Assembly: GCF_014837295.1 (NCBI RefSeq) | Contig: NZ_JACYHB010000014.1 | Span: 57,088-121,087, forward strand | Direction: 5' to 3' | From: Cellulosimicrobium arenosum | GTDB lineage: Bacteria; Actinomycetota; Actinomycetes; Actinomycetales; Cellulomonadaceae | Length of the DNA stretch: 64,000 nt | Shown: positions 31,001 to 38,250 of the stretch, piece after piece | How the letters are laid out: every line of letters starts with the position of its first letter | How positions within the stretch are numbered: the first letter of the stretch is position 1 | Notes under the pieces: generated by a model | What the model saw: the letters and a program-made list of their open reading frames with translations, nothing else | Told to the model about the DNA's origin: nothing | Databases searched by the model: none | Program-made: the position numbers and the translations under genes

Positions 31001-31067
31001 CGGAACTCGACCTCCGCCACCGCGACGGACGTCTCCGGACTCGACCGGTACGTCGAGGCGATGGTGA
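28026..31067 (+). CDS. Large STAND/SARP-type transcriptional regulator with BTAD domain
   Basis: 1013 residues. An N-terminal P-loop ATPase of MalT/STAND type has Walker A APQGAGKTTLL (about 40-50) and LLVVDDAHHA, followed by winged-helix and helical-repeat regions. From about residue 745 comes a winged-helix DNA-binding domain (VRCFGAYTIAVDGALVDLSRLRPRARRTLRFLSMHAG, then ERIAEALWGELDRG and LHVNVSAVRRALEP) and a BTAD helical domain. Such regulators activate secondary-metabolite or secretion clusters. It stands next to, and opposite to, the injection-system operon and probably controls it (inference). A tandem GTGAD repeat interrupts the middle. Confidence 0.85.
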   Translation: MSTVHGTPVHGGRRSAPETAWLARPRLLRMLDGAHRALVLAPQGAGKTTLLSQAAARAEGEVVRVRFEPGGRSTHPGSLLDLVPETPGTGGRALLVVDDAHHAIGTPLEDELASVLARASPQVAIFVGSRRPLPLSLARAELAAPVTVTDAALRFRSWEVERLYRTLYGVPLEPDDVSALTWHTDGWAAALELFRRSVEDDLPGELRQAIRRLDRRQRFAWDYLAAQVLRPLPVDLQRFLHATAALDLLTPNRCDALLGVTDSRATLARVAAATSLVRPVREDGQRVHRVLRRHLLAAVSDELSVAQARELHQRAAEVLEEEGSLREALRSRCRAQDLDGVRRLLPRTDLGAHDDGERQWDAMFSPELAGADAAVQLCRVRELMADGRTVEADRTLRAAESRADSDHARCAVLRGMIDALRGTARIPPLTGPARPPGLGWYHLVVAASARDPLSVLPETAVLTRGRPLAEGLTRILAGDRAGARAVLRAATNDVDTDPTVMLLAQLVTATLVERTGTDGTGADGTGADGTGADDEVEDALDEVLDRIHSEAERRGLVWLSRITHGVVMAFDDDVRARGQVARTVAHCERDGDLWSALLVSGSEVIARSRRGVADPEGWEDLARRCRVLGAGTLEAWARARLAVSAVEVGLPDAEGLAEQAEGLARSAEVPGALALAYVALAGCKPAQRAELLSLASSTARSVGLPDPAAPPQRAPSAQGSAPPVEPAADDAEVTHPTVVHRQGRVVTVRCFGAYTIAVDGALVDLSRLRPRARRTLRFLSMHAGRPVHRERIAEALWGELDRGPALHNLHVNVSAVRRALEPAGAPRGEGLVRRDGESYMLPLPPGSDCDVARFEQRIARARRIERDEPAAAAAAWQEALDAYGGDLLPEEGTAEWVVPLRDRYMLQAAGAAELLAVGVMHEGHLDRAVAAARRSIELNRWADVPWRVLVESLTAMGDHAAAEHARREHGAVLRELGVPGGPGGQGPVTTAPGTRPPPPRRTSPDSTGTSRRW
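29565..29624. repeat. In-frame 15-bp tandem repeat in the SARP gene
   Basis: Three perfect units of GGGACCGGCGCCGAC at 29580-29624 follow one degenerate unit at 29565-29579. Each unit adds GTGAD, lengthening an acidic loop. Unit number can vary without frameshift. Confidence 0.85.
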
Positions 31068-32157
31068 GCCTGACCTCCACCACGTCGTCCTCGGCCACGT
31101 CGAACGGCTGCGGGCCGGGGACGTCGTCGAGCGTCACACGGTGCTCCCCCGTCGACCCGTCGGCGCGCGTGACGACGACGTCGAGCGTCCGCGGGCTCGA
31201 TCCCTGCAGGTACTCCTCCTGCACGGTGGACGCGCCGCCCGTGACGACGATGCTGACCAGGCGGAACGGCTCGTCGAACGTGAAGACCATCGCCTGCCCG
31301 ACGCCGTCCCCCGGCGCCTCCGGTGACCACGCGAGGTCGTTCGTGCCGTCGACGAGCTGCGTGGCGGGCCGGTCGCTCGCCTCGCTCGACGCGCGCACGG
31401 CCACCGGGTTGTAGACCTCGCCGCCCTGGAGCCGGTCCTGGACCGTCGTGGCCCCGCCACCGATCTGGTCCCGCAGCTGGTACCCGGCGAACGCGAGACC
31501 TCCCACGACCACGAGCGCGACGACGGACTTCGTCGGGAACCGGCGCCGCCGGCGGTGCGGCCGCGTCCCGGCGACGGGAGCCTTCCGGTCGGGGTGCAGC
31601 ACGCGCTGCCACCACGACCGCCGGCCCTGCACCCGCGCGTCGGTCAGGCTCGAGCCGCACCGGCGGCAGAAGTGGCGGCTCGGGACGTTGCCCGTCCCGC
31701 ACGAGCCGCAGATCAGGTCGCCGACCTCCGGTGGTGGCTCGTCGGGCTCCGGCGCGCGCGGGGCGGGGCGTTCGCGGGGCGCACCGGGCAGGACGGCCGC
31801 GGGGGCACGCGGGGCGGGATCCGACCGGCCCCGATCGGACGGCGGGGCGGGTGGCGCAGGGGCAGCTGGCGCAGGGGCGGGTGGCGCGGGAGCGGGTGGC
31901 GCGGGGGCGGGCTCGTCGGGTCGGGCCGTCGTCACCCCCTGGTCCGCAGGACGACCGGGAACCGACGCGGCCACCGGACCGGAAGCCGCCGCCGCGGGAG
32001 GAACGGCCGCAGACGCGGCCGGGGCGCTCGCCGGCTCGGCCGCCGCCGGACGTTCGGGCTCCTCCCACTCCAGGTAGGCGCCGCAGGACCCGCAGAACGA
32101 GACGCCGGTCTCGTTCGCCTGGCCGCAGGTCGGGCAGGTCATGGTCGTCGTGGTCAT
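30988..32157 (-). CDS. Zinc-ribbon protein with discoidin/NADase-type glycan-binding domain (injection-cluster member)
   Basis: 389 residues. Two zinc ribbons are visible: CPTCGQANETGVSFCGSCG at the N-terminus and CGSCGTGNVPSRHFCRRCG at about 155-175, joined by a long Ala/Pro linker. A membrane helix lies near 215-235 (SVVALVVVGGLAFAGYQL). The C-terminal 140 residues look like a discoidin fold (PVAVRASSEASDRPATQLVDGTNDLAWSP, later VVEVRLTIASTY). Similar proteins accompany actinobacterial contractile systems, perhaps as surface or envelope anchors (inference). Its 3-prime end overlaps the SARP 3-prime end by 80 bases on the other strand. Confidence 0.75.
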   Translation of the reverse strand: MTTTTMTCPTCGQANETGVSFCGSCGAYLEWEEPERPAAAEPASAPAASAAVPPAAAASGPVAASVPGRPADQGVTTARPDEPAPAPPAPAPPAPAPAAPAPPAPPSDRGRSDPAPRAPAAVLPGAPRERPAPRAPEPDEPPPEVGDLICGSCGTGNVPSRHFCRRCGSSLTDARVQGRRSWWQRVLHPDRKAPVAGTRPHRRRRRFPTKSVVALVVVGGLAFAGYQLRDQIGGGATTVQDRLQGGEVYNPVAVRASSEASDRPATQLVDGTNDLAWSPEAPGDGVGQAMVFTFDEPFRLVSIVVTGGASTVQEEYLQGSSPRTLDVVVTRADGSTGEHRVTLDDVPGPQPFDVAEDDVVEVRLTIASTYRSSPETSVAVAEVEFRGRS

Positions 32158-32729
32158 CGTCTCTCCACCACCTCGAGCGTGTACGGCACGTGCACGGGAC
32201 AGGACTGCGTGACGACGTCCCGGACGTGGGCGTCGTCGACGTCGCCGGGTGCGTCGGCGAGCACCCGGACGTGGAACGACGGCCCGTCGGACCCCGGCAG
32301 GTCGGCGCCCGCCGTCGTCGACGCGACGACTCCTCCGGTGTCGGTGACCTCCACGTCGCCCCCGGTCACGGCGCGCACCGCGTCGGCCACCCCGCGCGAC
32401 GTCCCGCGCAGGCGCTGGGTGCGGGCGGCGTCGGCCACCACCTCCCGGCACCGGGCGAGGTCCCAGCCGGGGTCGAGCTCGACCCCGACCCAGCGGCCCA
32501 CCCACTCGAGGTGGTCCCGGGGGGCGAGGCGCGGGTCGACGTAGCACTCGAGCGTGTCCAGCGTGAGGAAGACGGGCGCCAGGGCCTCGTCGAACGCCGT
32601 GACGAACCGTCCGAGGAGCTCGTCGTCGAGGTACACGCCCGGGAGCATGGACGCGACGGGGTGGGGGCTCACGAGCCCGTCGACGGCGCCGCGACCTCGC
32701 AGCGGACCCCCGGTCGACCCGGAGCTCAT
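32154..32729 (-). CDS. Tail protein I-like baseplate component (Afp12-type)
   Basis: 191 residues. It has the P2 gpI / phage tail protein signature MLPGVYLDDELLGRFVTAFDEALAPVFLTLDTLECYVDPRLAPRDHLEWVGRWVGVELDPGWD, followed by the RLRGTSRGVADAVRAVTG motif. In contractile injection systems this protein completes the baseplate wedge together with the J protein. Both ends show ATGA overlaps, so it is tightly coupled to its neighbours. Confidence 0.85.
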   Translation of the reverse strand: MSSGSTGGPLRGRGAVDGLVSPHPVASMLPGVYLDDELLGRFVTAFDEALAPVFLTLDTLECYVDPRLAPRDHLEWVGRWVGVELDPGWDLARCREVVADAARTQRLRGTSRGVADAVRAVTGGDVEVTDTGGVVASTTAGADLPGSDGPSFHVRVLADAPGDVDDAHVRDVVTQSCPVHVPYTLEVVERR

Positions 32730-34678
32730 GGCTGCTCCACGACCCGGACCTGGTGCTGGTAGGAGAACGCGAGCGCGTGCGGCGCGACGTCGACGCGCTG
32801 CACGGGCTCGCCGCGCTCGCCCGTGATCGGGTCGGCGGCGAACAGCTTGACGTCCTCGATCGTCTCGACCCCGTCCACGCGCTGCAGCGCGGCGTAGACG
32901 TCCCCGGCCCGGACGGCCCGGCCGAAGGGCCAGCCCCGCCCGTCGGGCCCACCGCCGAGCGGGTCGACGTACTCGTGGAGGGCCCGCGTCGCCGCCACCT
33001 CGAGCCGGACCCGGTGCGCCCGGCGGCGCGCCGTGATCCGGGCGACGACGGTCACCCCCTGGTAGAAGGGCGGCTCCACCACGACCCGCGCGCCCAGGGT
33101 CCGGCGCGGCTCGAGGTGGTCGACGATGCGGGCGAGCACCTCCGGGTCGGGCACGAGGTCCTCGAAGCGGCGTCGGCCCTCGTCGTCCGCCGGGACGGCC
33201 GGCACGACGAGGACGCGCACGGCCTCCGCCGCCCCGACGACGGGGACGCAGCGCACGCGCGCGAGGTCGGGTGCGGCGGCGCGCGTCAGGTGCTCGTAGT
33301 CCTCCGCGGTCACCGCGCGGTCCCGGGTGCGCAGCGCGAGCGGGCCGCGGGCCCGCGCCTCGTCGACCGACTCGGCGTCCACCCCGCCGAGCGCCGGTCG
33401 TCGGTTCTCGACGCGTTCGACGAACCCGATGGTCCCGCGCAGGACCCGCACGGCGCCGGTCGCGACGTTGCCGGTGGGCCCGCCACCCACGCGGTAGGCG
33501 GGGACGCGCAGGAGCGCGCCGGCGGGGGGCACCGCGCCGTACGGGACGAGCGTGCCGTCGACGTCGCGCACCGCGGGCGGCAGGTGGATCTCTCCGGTCG
33601 CCCGGTCCACGGTGAACACGGCCTCGTCGGGACCGGCACCCGCGAAGGAGTCGGTCTCCGTCCACGTCCGCCAGCCGTCGCCGGAGGCGACCTCGAGGGT
33701 CAGCGGGCCACCGCTGGCGACGACGGGACGACGCTCGAGCCCGAACGTCTGCCCCGGGACCCCCTCGGAGGTGCCGAGCACCTCGTCGGTGACGGTCTCG
33801 GCGTGCACGGCTGCGACGGTGCCGCCGATCGTGAACGCGGACACGTCCCGGACCACCGGGGACGAGCTGTAGGTGCGAGCCCCTTCCTCGGGCTCGACGA
33901 CGCGGCACCGCACCCAGCCGGCGCGCAGCCCGTCCTCGACGGACGTCGCGTGGTGCGCGGGGAGGTGCAGCACGACGTCGCCGGCGCGGTTCAGCCCGCC
34001 GGTCCCGTCGGAGTCGACGTCGCACCGCGCCCAGCGCTCGCCGTCCCACGCCTCCCACACGAGCGGGGGCCGGCGCGGGTCGACGCCCACACCCTGCACG
34101 TCGCAGTCGAACCGCAGGACGACGGCGCAGCCGGGCGCGGCGTCGTCGAGACCGACGAGCAGCGCGTCACCCGGTGCCGGCGGTTCGCCGAAGGCCGGGA
34201 ACCCGGCCCCGGTCTGCACGGCGTCCCCACGACGCACGCCCGCGGCGTCGGCTCCCTTGCTGACGAGGTGCGCGCGGCTGCGCGGCGGCACCGTGAGGTC
34301 AGCCGTGGTCCGGAAGACGACGGCGTCCTCCCGCTCGGTGCGGACGGTCGCGACCTCGGTCCCGGCGGGTACTTCGACCGGCTCGTCCTGCGGCGCGGAC
34401 AGCCAGAAGACGACGTCCGCACGCGCTGCGGTCGCCGGGTGCAGCGTGATCCCCAGGAGCTCGAGGAACGCGACGTAGAGACGGTCGGGGACGCGGTTGA
34501 GCCGGTACAGGAGCTGGTCCGTCATGAAGGCGAACGTCTCGATGAGGGTCACGCCCGGGTCGGAGACGTTGTGGTCCGTCCACTCCGGGCACCGGGCCTG
34601 GACCATGCGCTTCGCGTCGTCGACGAGGTCCTGGAAACGGCGGTCGTCGAGGTCCGGGGAGGGCAGCACGTCACTCAC
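32726..34678 (-). CDS. Putative baseplate assembly protein, gpJ-like (Afp11-type)
   Basis: 650 residues from a GTG. The start is characteristic: FQDLVDDAKRMVQARCPEWTDHNVSDPGVTLIETFAFMTDQLLYRLNRVPDRLYVAFLELLGI. Later domains contain PALGGVDAESVDEARARGPLALRTRDRAVTAEDYEHLTRAAAP, the usual gpJ core. It forms the main part of the baseplate wedge. It overlaps the gp25-like gene by 8 bases. Confidence 0.88.
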   Translation of the reverse strand: MSDVLPSPDLDDRRFQDLVDDAKRMVQARCPEWTDHNVSDPGVTLIETFAFMTDQLLYRLNRVPDRLYVAFLELLGITLHPATAARADVVFWLSAPQDEPVEVPAGTEVATVRTEREDAVVFRTTADLTVPPRSRAHLVSKGADAAGVRRGDAVQTGAGFPAFGEPPAPGDALLVGLDDAAPGCAVVLRFDCDVQGVGVDPRRPPLVWEAWDGERWARCDVDSDGTGGLNRAGDVVLHLPAHHATSVEDGLRAGWVRCRVVEPEEGARTYSSSPVVRDVSAFTIGGTVAAVHAETVTDEVLGTSEGVPGQTFGLERRPVVASGGPLTLEVASGDGWRTWTETDSFAGAGPDEAVFTVDRATGEIHLPPAVRDVDGTLVPYGAVPPAGALLRVPAYRVGGGPTGNVATGAVRVLRGTIGFVERVENRRPALGGVDAESVDEARARGPLALRTRDRAVTAEDYEHLTRAAAPDLARVRCVPVVGAAEAVRVLVVPAVPADDEGRRRFEDLVPDPEVLARIVDHLEPRRTLGARVVVEPPFYQGVTVVARITARRRAHRVRLEVAATRALHEYVDPLGGGPDGRGWPFGRAVRAGDVYAALQRVDGVETIEDVKLFAADPITGERGEPVQRVDVAPHALAFSYQHQVRVVEQP

Positions 34679-35108
34679 CCGCCCCGACGTCGAGCAGCGC
34701 GCCGCCGCTCGGCGTCTCGCGCGGGATGACGTAGAACGGGAACACGAGGTTGCGCGGGTCGTTGGTGCCGCGCAGCGCGTACCGGACGTCGATGTACAGC
34801 ACGCCCTGGTCGGCGCGGTCGAACCGGACGAGCACGTCGTGCAGCTCGACGCGGGGCTCCCACCGCTCGAGCGCGACCCGGACCGCGTAGGCGATGTCGC
34901 CCGCCGTCCCCGCGTCGGCGGGCGCGAAGACGTAGTCGTGCACCGCGCAGCCGAACTCGGGGCGCATGGGCCGCTCCCCCGGGGCGGTGGCGAGGATGAG
35001 CCGGATGCTCTCCTCGATCTCCTGCGTCCGGTGCACGAGCGCGATGCGCCCCGTACGGTCGGTCCGCAGCGGGAACCCCACGCCCGCCCCGATGAACTCC
35101 TGGCCCAC
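34671..35108 (-). CDS. gp25-like baseplate wedge protein (Afp9-type)
   Basis: 145 residues from a GTG preceded by AAGGAGGAG at 5 bases. Family features are GVGFPLRTDRTGRIALVHRTQEIEESIRLILATAPGERPMRPEFGC, with the EESIRLIL and GER-MRPEFG motifs of gp25. The protein starts sheath polymerisation at the baseplate. It precedes the J protein as in other injection clusters. Confidence 0.88.
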   Translation of the reverse strand: MGQEFIGAGVGFPLRTDRTGRIALVHRTQEIEESIRLILATAPGERPMRPEFGCAVHDYVFAPADAGTAGDIAYAVRVALERWEPRVELHDVLVRFDRADQGVLYIDVRYALRGTNDPRNLVFPFYVIPRETPSGGALLDVGAGE

Positions 35109-35164
35109 GGCTCCTCCTTCGTCCTCGTCGATCCCCGCCGTACCCGTCCCTGCGTCCCGTCGCG

Positions 35165-37015
35165 TCAGTTGATCTTCACGAGCGATCCCTTCACGGTCGT
35201 GACGCCCGACGACGAGACCTCCGTGGTACCGGTGCCGGCGAGCGTCGCCATGGCACCCTTGAGCGCGAGCTGCGCGTCGGCGGTGATCGAGACCTTCGGC
35301 GCCTTGAGGTCGATCTCGCTGGTGCCCTGGAGCGCGACCTTGACGCCCTTCACGGTGACGTTCCCGGTCTTCGAGGTGCACGTGACGTCCTGCTCGGCCG
35401 TCACCTCGACCTTCTGCTTCGCGTTGACCGTCACGGGCCCCGACGACGTGATCTCGATCGCCGCGTCCGGCTTCTTCGCGATCACCACCTGGACCTTGCC
35501 GTCCTTGTCCGACAGCACGATGCGCTCGTCGCGGGCCGCGTCGACCAGCTCGACGTACATGCCGCTGCGCGACACGAGGCAGCGGCGGGTGACCTCGCCG
35601 CTGTTCGCGTCGACGTACTCCGCCTTCTGGCCCGGCGCGGGCGGCACGTCGACGGGGCTGTACAGCCCCCCGAGCACGTACGGCTGGTCGAGCTCGCCCT
35701 CCGCGAGCGCCACCAGGACCTCGTCCCCGACCTCGGGCAGCGCGAACAGCCCGTGCTCCTTCCCGGCGCCCGGCGACACGACGCGCACCCACCAGCTCTC
35801 GAGCGAGTCGTGGAGCGCGGGGATCTTGACCTTGACGCGACCCGCCTTGTCCGGGTCCTTCGTCGCCGTGACCACCGCCGGGTACAGCGCCGCCCCGCGG
35901 GCCCCGCCGCGGGCCGGGCCCGCGACCGTGCCGTACGTCGACCGGTCGGACGCGTCCGACACGGTCAGGTGGGTCCGGTACCCGAGCTCGCCCGAGAACT
36001 CGTGGCGCACGGAGCTCACGACGTACTTGCCGTCGAACGGGTCCCCGCACCCGGCGAGCGCGATCGGGCGCCCGACGGCGATCTGCGGGTTGCCCCGCAC
36101 GGTCGCCTCGATCTCGGCGAAGCCACCCGCGACCCGGTCGGAGACGGTCTTCGCGCTCGCCGCCGCCTGCTGCTGCGTCGCGAGCCCCGTGCTCGACACC
36201 ACGAGCGGAGCCCCGCCGAACACCTTGCCCAGCCGTGCCGGGTCCGTCGCGGCGAGCCGGGCGCTGTTCGTCGCGGGGGTCTCGCTCGCCACGACCGCCT
36301 TCTTCGTCTTCGGGTCCCAGCCCCGTGCCTCGACCTTGGACACCTGGGACGCGGCGGTCACCGTCGCGCGCAGGTCGAGCAGGTTGACCCCCTGCTCGAC
36401 CACGAGCGGGTCCTGGCGCGAGCCCGTCGCCCCCGCCGGTGCGCCCGTCGCCGCCGTGGGTCTCCGGAAGTCGAGGCGGCCGTCGCTGACGCCGACCACC
36501 GACCCCGACATGTCGGCGAGCCGCTGGAGCATGTCCCAGTCGCTGATGTTCGGCTGCCACAGGTGATCGAGCTTGCCGGTGGTCGCCTCGATCCGGCCGC
36601 CCGACAGCCCGTGCTCCCCCGCGATCTTGCTCACCACGTCGGACGCGGACATGCCGACGTACGTCGCCGTGCGACGCGAGCCCGCGAGGCGGTGCCCCTT
36701 GTCGAACCCGCGCACCGTGGTGCGTCGTCCGCCGGGCCCGATCTCGGTCTCGAGCGACGTCACCTCGCCGGTGGCCAGCGGCGTCGGGCCGCCCGAGCCG
36801 CTGAGCTGGACCTGCAGCGCGACCACCGAGCCGATGCGGATGCCTGCCTTGTCCAGGAGCACGCCGTGCTCGTCGGCCAGGTGCAGGACGAAGAGCCCGG
36901 GCGCGTCGCGGCGGGCGTCCACGACGGCGCTCGTCAGGTACGGGTGGACGTCGGCCGGCAGCTCACGGCCGTCGACCTTCACCACGAGCTGCGCGCTGTG
37001 CTCCTCACCGTGCAC
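35165..37015 (-). CDS. VgrG-like spike protein (Afp8-type)
   Basis: 616 residues from a GTG overlapping the LysM gene by 11 bases. The gp27-like part includes VRGFDKGHRLAGSRRTATYVGMSASDVVSKIA and WQPNISDWDMLQRLADMSG. The gp5-like OB domain has YPAVVTATKDPDKAGRVKVKIPAL and LPEVGDEVLVALAEGELDQPYVLGGLY. The C-terminal needle is a beta-helix of short TV/KV repeats (VTVNAKQKVEVTAEQDVTCTSKTGNVTVKG). No effector extension or separate PAAR protein is seen, so the tip may end bare or be capped by a protein encoded elsewhere. Confidence 0.9.
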   Translation of the reverse strand: MHGEEHSAQLVVKVDGRELPADVHPYLTSAVVDARRDAPGLFVLHLADEHGVLLDKAGIRIGSVVALQVQLSGSGGPTPLATGEVTSLETEIGPGGRRTTVRGFDKGHRLAGSRRTATYVGMSASDVVSKIAGEHGLSGGRIEATTGKLDHLWQPNISDWDMLQRLADMSGSVVGVSDGRLDFRRPTAATGAPAGATGSRQDPLVVEQGVNLLDLRATVTAASQVSKVEARGWDPKTKKAVVASETPATNSARLAATDPARLGKVFGGAPLVVSSTGLATQQQAAASAKTVSDRVAGGFAEIEATVRGNPQIAVGRPIALAGCGDPFDGKYVVSSVRHEFSGELGYRTHLTVSDASDRSTYGTVAGPARGGARGAALYPAVVTATKDPDKAGRVKVKIPALHDSLESWWVRVVSPGAGKEHGLFALPEVGDEVLVALAEGELDQPYVLGGLYSPVDVPPAPGQKAEYVDANSGEVTRRCLVSRSGMYVELVDAARDERIVLSDKDGKVQVVIAKKPDAAIEITSSGPVTVNAKQKVEVTAEQDVTCTSKTGNVTVKGVKVALQGTSEIDLKAPKVSITADAQLALKGAMATLAGTGTTEVSSSGVTTVKGSLVKIN

Positions 37016-37793
37016 CGGCGACCACCCCCGCGCCACGCCGCCCGATCGCCGGGTCCCGCAGGTCCTCCGCCGCCGGGAGCAGCACCCGGTCCCCGGCGCC
37101 CAGCCGGAACGGGTCGTCGATGCCGTTCGCCTCCGCGACCGCGCGCCACAGCGCCGGGTCGCCGTACTCGCGGTACGCGATCCCGGCCAGCGTCTCGCCA
37201 TGCACGACGGTGTGCTCGCGGTGCGGGACCAGCCCGCCCGACGTCGGGTTCTGCCGCGGCGCCTCCCCGGCGATCTCCTCGAGCGTCGCCGTGCACACCG
37301 CCCGGATCGGCAGCCCGCTCGACGTGAAGAGCGTGTAGCGCACCTGGACGCTGCTGATGTACGCGAGGAACCCGGTCAGGCTCCCCCAGCGGAACAGCAC
37401 CCACGGCGGGGAGTCCTTGCGCTGGTCGTGCGACGCCGACGTCGGGACGCAGCTCGTGAACAGCTTCTCCACCGCCTTGACCACGGCGTCGTCGTGGTCC
37501 TGCGACGCGTCGAAGAACATCTCGAGGGACAGGCGCGACGGCGCCGGGCCCTGGAACTGCGGCGGGCTGGAGCGCCGGTTGCCGGGGTTCGTCGGACGGG
37601 TCCACGTCGCCGCCTTCTCGAGCGCGAGCTCGGTCGGGTTGAACTGGAACGCGATGCGCCCGATCTCCGGTCCCGGCTTCGCGAGCGAGCCGTCCTTCGA
37701 CGGCTCGAACAGCAGCAGGTACGCGTGCTCGAGCTTGGAGCCCGCGCCCGAGGCGCCGGCTCCCGCGGCCTCGAGGCCGACCGGTGCGGCCAT
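37005..37793 (-). CDS. LysM-containing tube/baseplate adaptor (Afp7-type)
   Basis: 262 residues. The N-terminal CIS-tube domain has IAFQFNPTELALEKAATW and LSLEMFFDAS. The C-terminal LysM module (about 195-250) has HTVVHGETLAGIAYREYGDPALWRAVAEANGIDDPFRLGAGDRVLLP. This pair of domains is diagnostic of the hub adaptor connecting inner tube and spike. It is separated from tube 2 by 7 bases. Confidence 0.88.
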   Translation of the reverse strand: MAAPVGLEAAGAGASGAGSKLEHAYLLLFEPSKDGSLAKPGPEIGRIAFQFNPTELALEKAATWTRPTNPGNRRSSPPQFQGPAPSRLSLEMFFDASQDHDDAVVKAVEKLFTSCVPTSASHDQRKDSPPWVLFRWGSLTGFLAYISSVQVRYTLFTSSGLPIRAVCTATLEEIAGEAPRQNPTSGGLVPHREHTVVHGETLAGIAYREYGDPALWRAVAEANGIDDPFRLGAGDRVLLPAAEDLRDPAIGRRGAGVVAGAR

Positions 37794-37800
37794 CGTCAGC

Positions 37801-38250
37801 TCACCCCCCGGCCTTCGGCGGCACGAACCCGTGGTGCGCGATCTCGACCGACTCGACCACCACGTTCGAGTCGGTCGTCGAGAGCGTCGGGCCCGACCAG
37901 CGGACCGGCACGATGCCCATCAGCCCGAACCGGGCGACCTCGTCGCCCGCCGCCGTCATCGCGTCGATGGTCGCGGTCCCGAACTTGTAGCCGCTCGTGA
38001 CCATGGTCGTGAACCACTCGCCGATCTTGGCGCTGTCCTTGTTCAGCGGCCGCGTGAGCGTGACGTTCGGGAAGCGCAGGCGCGTCGGGAACTGCCACAC
38101 CGACCCGTTGTTGCCGCCCTCCTCACGCGTCTCCACCGTCACCTCGGCGCCCAGACCCGAGCACGAGCCGAACAGCCCCAGGTTCCAGTCGTCGAGGAAG
38201 ATCCGGTACCGGATCCCGACGGCGAGCGTCGTGTCCTCGTAGATCGTCAT
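37801..38250 (-). CDS. Inner tube protein 2 (Afp5-like tail tube)
   Basis: 149 residues. Hcp/gp19-type fold: VGIRYRIFLDDWNLGLFGSCSGLGAEVTVETREEGGNNGSVWQFPTRLRFPNVTLTRPLN. The T4-gp19 family core is followed by MTAAGDEVARFGLMGIVPVRWSGPTL. This second tube paralogue probably forms the transition ring near the spike. It overlaps the end of the long Pro/Ala gene by 4 bases. Confidence 0.88.
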   Translation of the reverse strand: MTIYEDTTLAVGIRYRIFLDDWNLGLFGSCSGLGAEVTVETREEGGNNGSVWQFPTRLRFPNVTLTRPLNKDSAKIGEWFTTMVTSGYKFGTATIDAMTAAGDEVARFGLMGIVPVRWSGPTLSTTDSNVVVESVEIAHHGFVPPKAGG

